Assembly: GCA_035524315.1 (NCBI GenBank)
Contig: DATKPD010000029.1
Span: 1-50,250, forward strand
Source of the DNA: BOG-938 sp035524315
GTDB taxonomy: Bacteria > Pseudomonadota > Alphaproteobacteria > Caulobacterales > Caulobacteraceae
Length of the DNA: 50,250 nucleotides
Direction: 5' to 3'
The translations under genes and the position numbers were made by a program. How positions within the stretch are numbered: position 1 is the first letter of the stretch; the number at the start of each line of letters is the position of its first letter. Positions 17,897-26,163 of this stretch are shown piece after piece. Under the pieces are notes generated by a model. That model did not search any database, was not told where the DNA came from, and saw nothing but the letters and a program-made list of their open reading frames with translations.

Positions 17897-18896
17897 TTGG
17901 CCGCGCCAGGCGCTCGAACTGTTGGACGCCGAGGGACGCGGGGTCATGGTCTCCCTGCTGGCGGTCGAGGGTTCGACCCCGCGCGAGGCGGGAACCAAGA
18001 TGCTGGTTGGCGCGCGCGGCTGCCGCGGAACCATCGGCGGGGGCAATCTGGAGCACCAGGCGATCGACCAAGCCCGGCGCATGCTGGCCGCGAACGCCGC
18101 CGCCCGGGTCGCCGTGCAGGATTATCCGCTCGGCCCGCTCCTGGCCCAGTGCTGCGGCGGGCGGGTGCGGCTGATGCTGGAGCTGATCGACAGCGGCGAC
18201 CGGGGTTGGCTGCGGGACGCCGATCATATGCAAGGCGAGCAGGCGCCGTTCGCGGTGCGCGCGCGCATCACGGAGGCGGGCCTGGTCCGCACCGTGTTGC
18301 CTGCCTCCGACGACGCCCACGGCCGCATCACGCTCAACGGCGCGGCGATGAGCGCGCGCGGGGACAAGCCAAGCATCGGCGACGAACTGGTCGAGTACGC
18401 GGCCTCGCCCTGGCCGAGCGTGTTGATGTTCGGCGCCGGGCACGTGGGCTCCGCCCTCGCCCGCGTGCTCGCGCCGTTGCCGCTGCGCCTGCTTTGGGCG
18501 GACAGCCGCGACGATATCGGACCGGCGGAGGGCCTTCGGAGTCTGCCGCCCGAGGCCCTGAAGGCGCTAGCCTGGGAGGGCGCCGACTTCACCCTGATCC
18601 TGACCCACGACCACGCGCTCGACTACGCCCTGGTCTCGGCGGCGCTCGCCGGCAAGACCGGCGGCTACCTCGGCCTGATCGGCTCGCGCACCAAGCGCGC
18701 ACGCTTCGCCAGCCGGCTGCGCGCCGACGGCTTTTCCGATCTGGCCATCGGCCGCGTCGTCTGCCCGATCGGCCTGCCGGGGCTGCGCGACAAGGCGCCG
18801 GAAGTGATCGCCGTGTCAGTCGCGGCGGACCTGATGCTGCGGGTCCACGACCAGGCCGGCGCGTGCGTGCGGGAACCATCGCTTGCAAGCCTTTAG
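17889..18896 (+). CDS. xdhC: XdhC molybdenum-cofactor insertion chaperone
   Basis: 335-residue XdhC/CoxI-family protein. It binds molybdenum cofactor and delivers it, after sulfuration, to XdhB. The N-terminal half carries EGSTPREAGTKMLV, GTIGGGNLEHQA and the Cys pair in QCCGGRVRLMLE. The C-terminal half is a Rossmann-like domain with MFGAGHVGSALARVL, LTHDHALDYAL and GLIGSRTKRARF, plus a CPIGLPGLRDKAPEVIAVS segment. The start overlaps xdhB (ATGCGTGA), and the end overlaps the guanine deaminase start by 14 bases. Confidence 0.93.
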   Translation: MRDWPRQALELLDAEGRGVMVSLLAVEGSTPREAGTKMLVGARGCRGTIGGGNLEHQAIDQARRMLAANAAARVAVQDYPLGPLLAQCCGGRVRLMLELIDSGDRGWLRDADHMQGEQAPFAVRARITEAGLVRTVLPASDDAHGRITLNGAAMSARGDKPSIGDELVEYAASPWPSVLMFGAGHVGSALARVLAPLPLRLLWADSRDDIGPAEGLRSLPPEALKALAWEGADFTLILTHDHALDYALVSAALAGKTGGYLGLIGSRTKRARFASRLRADGFSDLAIGRVVCPIGLPGLRDKAPEVIAVSVAADLMLRVHDQAGACVREPSLASL

Positions 18897-20178
18897 GGCC
18901 GCCCTCTTCTCACCCCAGGCCGATCCGGCCGCCGCAGCGGAGGCGGACGCCTGGGTCTATCACCCGGACGGCCTGCTGCTGGTCGATGAGGGCCGCATCG
19001 TGGCGTGTGGCGCCTGGGACGACCTGTCGGCCCAACTCGGCGACACGCCGGTCCAGTATTTTCCCGGCAAGATGATCACCCCCGGCTTCGTCGATCTGCA
19101 TATCCATTTCCCGCAGACCGATGCGATCGCCGCCCATGGCGAGCAGCTGCTCGACTGGCTCGACCGGCATGTCTTCCCCGCCGAGGCCGCCTTCGCCGAT
19201 CCGGCCCACGCCGCCGAGGCCGCGCGCTTCTTCGTCGCCGAACTGCTGCGCAACGGCACGACCACCGCCCTGGTGTTCGGCTCCTCGCACAAGGCCTCGG
19301 TCGACGCCCTGTTCGCCGAGGCCGCGCGGCGCGACATGCGACTGATCGCCGGCAAGTCGCTGATGGATCGCCATGCGCCGGACAGCGTTCGCGACGACCT
19401 GGATGGCTCCCGGCGCGACATGGAGGCGCTGATCGGGGCCTGGCATGGCAAGGGCCGGCTGGGCTACGCCGTCACCCCGCGCTTCGCCATTTCGTGCAGC
19501 GATGCCCAGCTGACCATGGCAGGCGAGGTGCTGCGCGAGCATCAGGGCCTGTGGATGCAGACCCATCTGGCCGAGAACCACGCCGAGATCACCCGCACGG
19601 GCGAGCTGTTCCCGGCCGCGCGCGACTATCTGGACGTCTACGATCGCTTCGGCCTTCTAGGCCCTCGCTCGGTGTTCGCCCATTGCATCCACATGACCGA
19701 CGACGCCTTCGGACGCATGGCCCAGGCGGGCGCGGCGGCGGCGTTCTGCCCCACCTCCAACCTGTTCCTCGGCTCGGGCCTGTTCGACCTCAACAAGGCG
19801 CTGAGCCATAGGGTCAAGGTCGGCATGGGCACCGACGTGGGCGCCGGCACCAGCTTCTCGCTCCTGACCACCCTGGGCGAGGCCTACAAGGTCGGCCAGC
19901 TGCGCCACTATGCGCTCGATCCGTTCCAGGCCTTCTATCTGGCCACGCTCGGCGGGGCGCGGGCCCTGGGCCTGGGCGACAGGATCGGCAGTCTGGAGCC
20001 CGGCAAGGAGGCCGATTTCCTCGTGCTCGACCTGGCCGCCACGCCCTTGCTGGAGCGGCGCATGGCAACCACCGACGACCTGGCCGAACGCCTGTTCATC
20101 CTCACCATCCTGGGCGACGACCGGGTGGTGCAGGAGACCTACGTCGCCGGGACGCGTCAGCACACGCGCGGAATATGA
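18883..20178 (+). CDS. guaD: Guanine deaminase
   Basis: 431-residue zinc amidohydrolase converting guanine to xanthine, the substrate of the preceding enzyme. Metal ligands are in PGFVDLHIHFPQTD (His73, His75), and further active-site motifs are MQTHLAENHAEI, VFAHCIHMTDD, CPTSNLFLGSG and GTDVGAGTSFS. The start is TTG 18883 inside the last codons of xdhC. It gives MQAFRAALFSPQADP, the normal family N-terminus (M-K-A-F-R-A...), so this rare start is well supported and implies translational coupling. Confidence 0.93.
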   Translation: MQAFRAALFSPQADPAAAAEADAWVYHPDGLLLVDEGRIVACGAWDDLSAQLGDTPVQYFPGKMITPGFVDLHIHFPQTDAIAAHGEQLLDWLDRHVFPAEAAFADPAHAAEAARFFVAELLRNGTTTALVFGSSHKASVDALFAEAARRDMRLIAGKSLMDRHAPDSVRDDLDGSRRDMEALIGAWHGKGRLGYAVTPRFAISCSDAQLTMAGEVLREHQGLWMQTHLAENHAEITRTGELFPAARDYLDVYDRFGLLGPRSVFAHCIHMTDDAFGRMAQAGAAAAFCPTSNLFLGSGLFDLNKALSHRVKVGMGTDVGAGTSFSLLTTLGEAYKVGQLRHYALDPFQAFYLATLGGARALGLGDRIGSLEPGKEADFLVLDLAATPLLERRMATTDDLAERLFILTILGDDRVVQETYVAGTRQHTRGI

Positions 20179-20265
20179 CCATCGCGCGCCTGCGCCGCCG
20201 CCGAAGCCAGGAACCGCTTTTCCGGCGCGCCAACCGGCGCTAGCTGTGACGACGAAAGGGCGCCC

Positions 20266-21204
20266 ATGTCCGAGATTCCCGTCATCGACATCGCCGGGCT
20301 CAAGTCGCCGGTGCTGGCAGACCGCCAAGCCGTCGGCGCCGCGCTCGGACGCGCATGCCGCGAGATCGGCTTTTTCTACGCCACGGGCCACGGCATCGCG
20401 CCCGATCAGCTGAATCAGGTGTTCGCCGCCTCGCGCCGCTTCTTCGCCCAGCCCGCCGCCGCCAAGCACGCCCTGTCGATCAAACGCTCGAGCAACGACG
20501 TGGGCTTTATCGACCTGGACGATGAACAGCTCGATCCGGACGCGCCCGCCGATCACAAGGAAGCGTTCAACATCGGCCGCGAGCTGGCGGCCGATCACCC
20601 GGACATCGTGCACGGCAAGCCGTTCCGGGGCCTGAACTTCTGGCCTGACCTGCCGGGTTGGCGCGAGCGGATGCTGGACTACTACGACCGCTGCTGGGCG
20701 GCCGGGCGGCTGATCCACCGGGGGTTCTGTCTCGACCTCGGCCTGGACGAGGACTTCTTCGAGGACAAGCTGGACGACCCGATCGGCATCTTGCGCCTGC
20801 TGCACTATCCGCCGCGCGGTGAGGCCGCCCGGCCCACGCTCGGGGCCGGCGCGCACTGCGACTACGGCAACATCACCCTGCTCGCCACCGACGGCGTGGA
20901 CGGCCTGCAGGTGCGCCGGCGCGGGGGCGGCTGGATCGACGCGCCGACCATCGACGGCGCCTTGATCTGCAACATCGGCGACTGCCTGATGCGCTGGACC
21001 GGCGATCTCTATGTCTCGACCCCGCACCGGGTGCTCCAGCCGGCGGCGCACCGCTATTCGCTGGCCTTCTTCCTCGACCCCAATCCCGACGCCCGGGTCG
21101 AGACCTTGCCCGGCATGGCCGCCAAGTACCCCTCCGTCACCGGCGCCGAATACCTCAAGGCCAAGCTCGACCAGACCTACCAGCACCGGACAGAAACCGT
21201 CTGA
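20266..21204 (+). CDS. 2-oxoglutarate/Fe(II)-dependent oxygenase, isopenicillin N synthase-like, in the purine operon
   Basis: 312-residue double-stranded beta-helix oxygenase. The N-terminal non-haem dioxygenase region (IPVIDIAGL, REIGFFYATGHGI) is followed by the facial triad HCDYG (His197, Asp199) and STPHRV (His254), with RYSLAFF (Arg263-x-Ser265) for 2-oxoglutarate. This domain pattern is the same as plant and fungal hydroxylases of small molecules. It sits 87 nt after guanine deaminase and overlaps, or nearly abuts, the NCS1 permease gene, so it is probably part of the purine operon. Its substrate is unknown; it is not related in sequence type to the fungal xanthine dioxygenase (TauD-like), as far as can be judged by eye. 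Confidence 0.88.
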   Translation: MSEIPVIDIAGLKSPVLADRQAVGAALGRACREIGFFYATGHGIAPDQLNQVFAASRRFFAQPAAAKHALSIKRSSNDVGFIDLDDEQLDPDAPADHKEAFNIGRELAADHPDIVHGKPFRGLNFWPDLPGWRERMLDYYDRCWAAGRLIHRGFCLDLGLDEDFFEDKLDDPIGILRLLHYPPRGEAARPTLGAGAHCDYGNITLLATDGVDGLQVRRRGGGWIDAPTIDGALICNIGDCLMRWTGDLYVSTPHRVLQPAAHRYSLAFFLDPNPDARVETLPGMAAKYPSVTGAEYLKAKLDQTYQHRTETV

Positions 21205-21275
21205 GCGCCGAACCCGCCACCGCTGAACCAGCCCTGGCCGACCTGGCCGTTCCGGGCGGCAACGCCGTTTTCGGC

Positions 21276-22643
21276 GTGGAGACGCGCGGCTTCGACCATA
21301 TCCCCGACGCCGAACGCAACATGACCCTGGCCTCGGTCGGCCCCATGTGGGTCGGCGCCAACATCAACATGTTCAGCATCTCGATCGGCTGCGTCGCCAT
21401 CAGTCTGGGTTTGAACCTGTGGCAGGCCCTGGCCGCGTGCGTGGTCGGCAACCTGCCCTATGCCTACGTCGGCCTGGCCTCGATCGGCGCCGTGCGGACG
21501 GGTTTGCCGGTGACCACCTTCTCGCGCAGCGTCTATGGCCTGACCGGCAACCGCGCCCATGCCTTCCTCACCTGGGCGGCCTCGGTCTGTTTCGAGGTGT
21601 TCAACGGCGTGTTCGGCGCCTTGGCCTGGTTGTCGCTGCTGGGCCTGATGGGCCTGAACAAGGACGGGGTGGCCGAGAAGCTGTCGGCGGTGCTGATCCA
21701 ACTGGCGCTGGGAGGCGGCATCGCCGTGTTCGGGCACGCCACCATGGTGTTCGCGCAGCGCTTCTTCGCCGTGGCGCTCGGGGCGGTGTTTCTGGTGGTG
21801 CTGGCCGTCACCGCGCCGCACGCCTTCGCCGGGAGCGCCCACGCGCACCCGTCGCTGGCCGGCCTGGCGCTGGCGGCGGCGTTCATGAGCGCCTGCGGCG
21901 TGATCGCCAGCCAGCCGGTCAGCTACATGTACAACGGCCCCGACTGGGTGCGGTACCTGCCGCGCCCCACCTCGGCGCGCGCGATCTTTCACACGGTGTT
22001 CTGGTGGACCTTCCTGCCGTCGATCGTTCTGACCGGCGCGGGCGCCCTATGGGCCAGCCTCGCCGACATGTCCGATCCGGTGGCGGGGCTGAAGCCCCTC
22101 CTGCCGCCGTGGCTCTATATCGGCTTCGTTCTGGCGGTGATTTCGGGCTCGGTCGCCAACAACGCCCCGACCTTCTATTCCTCAGGCCTCGCCCTGCAGG
22201 CGCTGGGCCTGCGCCTGAGCCGCTGGGGCGCGACCCTGCTCGATATCGGCGTCTCGACCGCAGCGGTGCTCTACATCCTGTTCGTGCAGGACCTGCAGGC
22301 GGTGCTCAACGACTTCGTCTCGCTGCTGGTGGCGTGGTCGGGACCTTACGCCGGCGTGTGGCTGGCCGATGGTCTGCTGCGGCGCTGGCGGTTCGCGCTG
22401 CACGACATCCATCCGCCGCCGGGCGCGGCGCCCGCCAAGCGCAAGACCGGCGCGGCATGGGCCGCGTTCGCGGTTGGCTTTTTCCTGGCCGCCCTGACCA
22501 TGAAATCCCCGCTCTACCAGGGCCCGCTGAACCGCGCGCTGGGCGGCATGGACCTGAGCTGGGTGCTGGGCCTTGCGGGCTCGGCTCTCGCCTACGCAGC
22601 CTTCTGGCGCGGCGCCGGCGAGGCCGCTGCCGGCAAGTCTTAG
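21276..22643 (+). CDS. NCS1-family nucleobase permease; N-terminus may begin upstream
   Basis: Membrane protein of the cytosine/purine/uracil/allantoin permease family, about 12 helices. Helix 1 contains MWVGANINMFSISIG, and the region just before it is VETRGFDHIPDAERN, the usual NCS1 prelude. GTG 21276 is the only ATG/GTG/TTG available, but most relatives have 15-30 more residues. The frame is open upstream, and a CTG at 21201 overlaps the stop of the oxygenase gene (CTGA), which would add 25 residues by coupled initiation. Expected to import a purine base or related compound for the enzymes encoded upstream. The stop overlaps the DUF6152 gene tail by four bases. Confidence 0.87.
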   Translation: METRGFDHIPDAERNMTLASVGPMWVGANINMFSISIGCVAISLGLNLWQALAACVVGNLPYAYVGLASIGAVRTGLPVTTFSRSVYGLTGNRAHAFLTWAASVCFEVFNGVFGALAWLSLLGLMGLNKDGVAEKLSAVLIQLALGGGIAVFGHATMVFAQRFFAVALGAVFLVVLAVTAPHAFAGSAHAHPSLAGLALAAAFMSACGVIASQPVSYMYNGPDWVRYLPRPTSARAIFHTVFWWTFLPSIVLTGAGALWASLADMSDPVAGLKPLLPPWLYIGFVLAVISGSVANNAPTFYSSGLALQALGLRLSRWGATLLDIGVSTAAVLYILFVQDLQAVLNDFVSLLVAWSGPYAGVWLADGLLRRWRFALHDIHPPPGAAPAKRKTGAAWAAFAVGFFLAALTMKSPLYQGPLNRALGGMDLSWVLGLAGSALAYAAFWRGAGEAAAGKS

Positions 22644-23029
22644 GCCTCCGGAGGCTTGCCGATCAAATGGCCGTGGACCGAGGCCGACACCAGCGACGCG
22701 GTGCTCGAGCCGTCGCGCGCCTGGTGGACCTCGAAATCGGCCTTGTCGCCGACCTTCAGAGCGCCGCGCTTCCAGTCCCGTCGCGCCAAGGTCAGGGGGC
22801 TGGGCGCCTCGATCGACCACTCCGTCGCTGCGCCATCGGCGGTCTTGACGACCAGCACGAACTGGATGTGCGGGTTGGTCCAACGCACCTGCTTGACCGT
22901 GCCGGACAAGTCCAGGGTGTGCTGGATGTCGTACATCGCCAGGGAGTGATGCGCGAACGCCGTCGCGGGCGCGCTGGCGAGGAGCGCGGCGGCGAGCCCG
23001 GCGGCGCACACGCGGGTGCGCGGGATCAT
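22640..23029 (-). CDS. DUF6152 family exported protein
   Basis: 129 residues with a signal peptide (VCAAGLAAALLASAPATAFA) and a mature start AHHSLAMYD, the characteristic H-H-S of this family. The body (GTVKQVRWTNPHIQFVL, then W-S-I-E-A-P) is a small beta-rich domain resembling an OB fold. ATG 23029 overlaps the stop of the dehydratase gene by four bases (ATGA), so the two are translationally coupled. An upstream in-frame start at 23215 lies wholly within the dehydratase gene and is rejected. Function unknown. Confidence 0.8.
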   Translation of the reverse strand: MIPRTRVCAAGLAAALLASAPATAFAHHSLAMYDIQHTLDLSGTVKQVRWTNPHIQFVLVVKTADGAATEWSIEAPSPLTLARRDWKRGALKVGDKADFEVHQARDGSSTASLVSASVHGHLIGKPPEA

Positions 23030-24021
23030 GCGCCGCCTCCACCGCCGAGGATCTCGGCGAACTGCGCGGCATCGACGTTGGCGCCGGAAAGCACAACCGC
23101 CAGGTCGCCCTCGGCGGCCGGCGCCAGGCCGTGCAGGGCGGCCGCCAGCGCCACCGCTCCACCCGGCTCGACCACCAGCTTCATCGCCTGGAAGGCGAAG
23201 CGCATCGCCTCGCACACCTGGTCGTCATCGACCACCAGACCGCCGGAGAGCAACGCGCGATTGATGGGAAAGGTCAGCACGCCGGGACTGGGCGCCATCA
23301 GGGCGTCGCAGATCGAGCGCGCGCCGGGATCGACCTGCTCGCGCCGGCCGCTGGCCAGCGAGCGGGCGGTATCGTCGAACGCGCGGGGCTCGACCGCGTA
23401 AACCTCGACCGAGGGCGCGGCGGCCTTGATCGCGGTAGCCGTCCCGGCGACCAGTCCCCCGCCGCCGCAGCACACCAGCACCTGGCCCAGCGCCGCGCCC
23501 GCCGCCTGGGCCTGCGCCACGATCTCCAGCCCGACCGTGCCCTGGCCGGCGATGATCAGCGGATCGTCGAACGGCGGCACGATGGTGGCGCCGCGCTCGC
23601 GCGCCAGGGCCATGCCGATCGCCTCGCGCGACTGAGCATGGCGGTCGTACAGCACCACCTCGGCCCCCAGCGCGCGGGTGTTGTCCGCCTTGATCGCCGG
23701 GGCGTCAGACGGCATCACGATCAGGGCCGGCATGCCCAGCCGCTGCGCCGCCGCCGCCACGCCCTGGGCGTGATTGCCCGACGACCACGCCACCACGCCC
23801 GCGGCCATTCGTTCGGGCGCGATGCGCGCCATGCGGTTGTAGGCGCCCCTGAACTTGAACGAGCCTGTGCGCTGCAATCCCTCGGCCTTGACCAGCACCC
23901 GGCGGCCGGCCGCCTGGTTCAGCGCCGGAAACTCCAAGAGCGGGGTGCGCACGGCCACGCCGGCGAGCATCCTGGCGGCCTCCCGCACATCCTCGGCGCC
24001 GATCGCCAGGTCCAGACTCAT
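23026..24021 (-). CDS. PLP-dependent threonine/serine dehydratase-like enzyme
   Basis: 331-residue fold-type II pyridoxal-phosphate enzyme of the TdcB/serine racemase/threonine ammonia-lyase group, without the C-terminal ACT regulatory domain of IlvA. The Schiff-base lysine is Lys56 in RTGSFKFRGA, SSGNHAQGVA binds the substrate carboxylate, and CCGGGGLVAG is the phosphate-binding loop. The product would be a 2-keto acid plus ammonia. Substrate (threonine, serine or 3-hydroxyaspartate) cannot be decided. It lies between the Anbu gene (10 nt upstream) and DUF6152, all on the minus strand. Confidence 0.88.
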   Translation of the reverse strand: MSLDLAIGAEDVREAARMLAGVAVRTPLLEFPALNQAAGRRVLVKAEGLQRTGSFKFRGAYNRMARIAPERMAAGVVAWSSGNHAQGVAAAAQRLGMPALIVMPSDAPAIKADNTRALGAEVVLYDRHAQSREAIGMALARERGATIVPPFDDPLIIAGQGTVGLEIVAQAQAAGAALGQVLVCCGGGGLVAGTATAIKAAAPSVEVYAVEPRAFDDTARSLASGRREQVDPGARSICDALMAPSPGVLTFPINRALLSGGLVVDDDQVCEAMRFAFQAMKLVVEPGGAVALAAALHGLAPAAEGDLAVVLSGANVDAAQFAEILGGGGGA

Positions 24022-24031
24022 GGCGCTTCGC

Positions 24032-24760
24032 TCACGGCGGCGCGGGCAGGCTGTTGACCAGCGCGCTCAGGCCTTCGGCATAGGCCTGGCGCATCAGGCG
24101 GAAATAGGGATCCTGCTCCTCGAACGTGGTCACCGTCGCCTCGAAGCTGTCGGCGCGGTACCGCACCATGTCGATCGGCGGACCCACCGACAGATTGCTG
24201 CGGATGGTCGCGTCGAACGACAGCAGGGCCAGCTTGGCCGCCTCGGCCAAATCTGTGTCTGGCCCCAGCGCCCGGTCGAGGATCGGCTTGCCATACTTGG
24301 TCTCGCCGATCTGAATGAACGACGAGCGGGCCGACGCCTCGATGAAATTGCCGGCCGAATAGATCTCGAACAGGCGCGGCGCCTCGCCCTTGATCTGGCC
24401 GCCCACGATGAAGCTGGCGGACGGATCGGCGAACGCCTTCACGAATTGACCGTCGCGCTCCACCACGCGTCGCAGCGCCGCCCCCACGGTCGTGGCCGCG
24501 TCGAACAGGGTGTGCGCTGTGCGCAGGTCGTCCTCGGGCAGGCCCAGCCCCTGACCCGACGAGGCCTCCCTCAGGCTGGTCACGACCGCCTGAGTGGTGG
24601 CCAGGTTGCCCGCCGACAGGATGACGATCACCCGCTCGCCCGGCTGGCTGATCACCTCCAGCTTGTTGACCTTGGCCACCTGGTCGATGCCGGCGTTCGA
24701 GCGGGAGTCGGAGGCCAGCACCAGGCCCTCGTGCAGCAGGATTCCCAGGCAATAGGTCAA
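24032..24760 (-). CDS. Anbu-type proteasome-like peptidase
   Basis: 242-residue member of the Anbu (ancestral beta subunit) group of proteasome-fold N-terminal nucleophile hydrolases. It begins MTYCLGILL; removal of Met exposes Thr2 as the nucleophile. The catalytic companions are visible as SDSRSNAG (Asp18) and VNKLEV (Lys33). Other family signatures are ILSAGNLATTQ, GGQIKGEAPRLFEIYSAGNF and SFDATIRSNLSVGPPIDM. Family members assemble into open-ring or helical oligomers. The usual partners (alpha-E, transglutaminase-like and ATP-grasp proteins) are not in this window; here it is followed by the dehydratase gene and is divergent from glutaminase. Confidence 0.9.
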   Translation of the reverse strand: MTYCLGILLHEGLVLASDSRSNAGIDQVAKVNKLEVISQPGERVIVILSAGNLATTQAVVTSLREASSGQGLGLPEDDLRTAHTLFDAATTVGAALRRVVERDGQFVKAFADPSASFIVGGQIKGEAPRLFEIYSAGNFIEASARSSFIQIGETKYGKPILDRALGPDTDLAEAAKLALLSFDATIRSNLSVGPPIDMVRYRADSFEATVTTFEEQDPYFRLMRQAYAEGLSALVNSLPAPP

Positions 24761-24846
24761 GACGCGCTCCCTCTTTGGAGGATATAGGGCCAGCTGGCTG
24801 CGACAACGCCCAGCCCTGTCATACCGCCGGCGGAAGGGAAACGATA

Positions 24847-25779
24847 ATGAAGCCTGTCCGGGACTTGGCCGAAGCGATCCAGGTGGTGTTCGAGGACATG
24901 CAGTCGCACCTGGGGGCCGGGCGGGTGGCCGACTATATCCCCGCCCTCGCGCGCGTCGATCCGCGCAACTTCGCCATCGCCGCAGCCGACTGCGATGGCC
25001 ATGTCCACACGGCGGGCGAGGCCGCCACGCCCTTTTCGATCCAGAGCATCTCCAAGGTGTTCACCCTCACCCTGGCGCTGGAGCAGATGGGCGCGGACCT
25101 GTGGCGGCGAGTCGGGCGCGAACCATCGGGCTCGCGCTTCAATTCCATGGTGCGGCTGGAGCAGGAGCACGGCATTCCGCGCAATCCCCTGATCAACGCC
25201 GGCGCCCTGGTGGTGTCCGACGCCCTGATGACCGAGGGCGACCCCGCTGCCACCATCGACCGCATCGCCGGCTTCCTGCGCCGGCTCTCACGGGACGAGG
25301 GGGTGGACATCGATCCGGAGGTGGCGCGCTCGGAGGGCGAGACCGGCTTCGTCAACGCCAGCCTGGCCAATTTCATCAAGGCCTCGCACAATCTCAACAA
25401 CGACGTGGCCAAGGTCCTCGAGGTCTATTTCCACCAGTGCGCCCTGCGCATGAGCTGCGCCCAGCTGGCGCGGGCGGGCCTTTATCTCGCCGCGGACGGG
25501 GTCGACCCGTGGACCTGCGAACGCATCACCACCAGCGTGCGGGCGCGGCGCATCAACGCCATCATGATGACCTGCGGCCACTATGACGCCTCGGGCGAAT
25601 TCGCCTTCCGCGTGGGCCTGCCGGGCAAGAGCGGGGTGGGCGGCGGCATCCTGGCCATCGCTCCGCGCCGGGCCTCGATCGCGGTATGGTCGCCGGGCCT
25701 CAACCCCGCCGGCACCTCGCACGTCGGCGCCCTGGCCCTGGAGCGCCTGGCCCAGCTGATGGACTGGTCGGTGTTCTGA
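24847..25779 (+). CDS. glsA: Glutaminase (serine-dependent beta-lactamase fold)
   Basis: 310 residues, normal for GlsA/YbaS-type glutaminase, which hydrolyses glutamine to glutamate and ammonia. The Ser-x-x-Lys catalytic pair is in PFSIQSISK (Ser67, Lys70). Further conserved stretches are RNPLINAGALV, ETGFVNASLANFIKASHNL, INAIMMTCGHYDASGEFAFRVG and LPGKSGVGGGI. ATG 24847 has GGAAGGGAAA just upstream; the longer in-frame start at 24775 adds a non-homologous leader. Divergent from the Anbu gene with 86 nt between starts. Confidence 0.94.
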   Translation: MKPVRDLAEAIQVVFEDMQSHLGAGRVADYIPALARVDPRNFAIAAADCDGHVHTAGEAATPFSIQSISKVFTLTLALEQMGADLWRRVGREPSGSRFNSMVRLEQEHGIPRNPLINAGALVVSDALMTEGDPAATIDRIAGFLRRLSRDEGVDIDPEVARSEGETGFVNASLANFIKASHNLNNDVAKVLEVYFHQCALRMSCAQLARAGLYLAADGVDPWTCERITTSVRARRINAIMMTCGHYDASGEFAFRVGLPGKSGVGGGILAIAPRRASIAVWSPGLNPAGTSHVGALALERLAQLMDWSVF

Positions 25780-26163
25780 CGGGCCTGGCGCGGCGTTAGG
25801 AACGGTTGGCCGTCGGCGCTAACTGACGAGACTTCAGGCTCAGACTCTCAAAATCGCCCAAGGCGCGAGTAATTTTGCTTGAAATGCGGGCGCCTCGCGG
25901 TGATTTAAGACAATAGAGTCATATTTTCCCGTCCAATGTTGGCGCTTTTTAAGTTGACTCGCCGCATACTTCGCGACGCGGCTATTTCATATAAATGACA
26001 TACTATTGTTACACTCACTTCATTTGACGAAAACCCCCCAAAACTGCTGGAAGAGCACCATTCACTAGGTGAATCCTTCCCCGCTTCAACAGTCTGAAGA
26101 TGGCGGAGGTGGTTGAACGGGCGCGCTTCAAGCGCCCGGTTGAATTTTGGGGACCTCACAGCC
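25780..26163 (+). promoter_or_regulatory. Leader and promoter region of the second TonB-dependent receptor, with a perfect palindrome
   Basis: No gene is seen in this 384-nt stretch, which is markedly more A+T-rich (about 25850-26060) than its surroundings. It contains the perfect palindrome ATTCAC-TAG-GTGAAT at 26060-26074, flanked by GGAAG (26049-26053) and CTTCC (26076-26080), a candidate operator. Nearer the gene is a hairpin CGGGCGC/GCGCCCG (26118-26124 with 26132-26138), then TTTTGGGGA (26145-26153), ten bases before the ATG. The same motif precedes the receptor gene that starts at 13822. No convincing -35/-10 pair could be fixed by eye. Confidence 0.45.
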
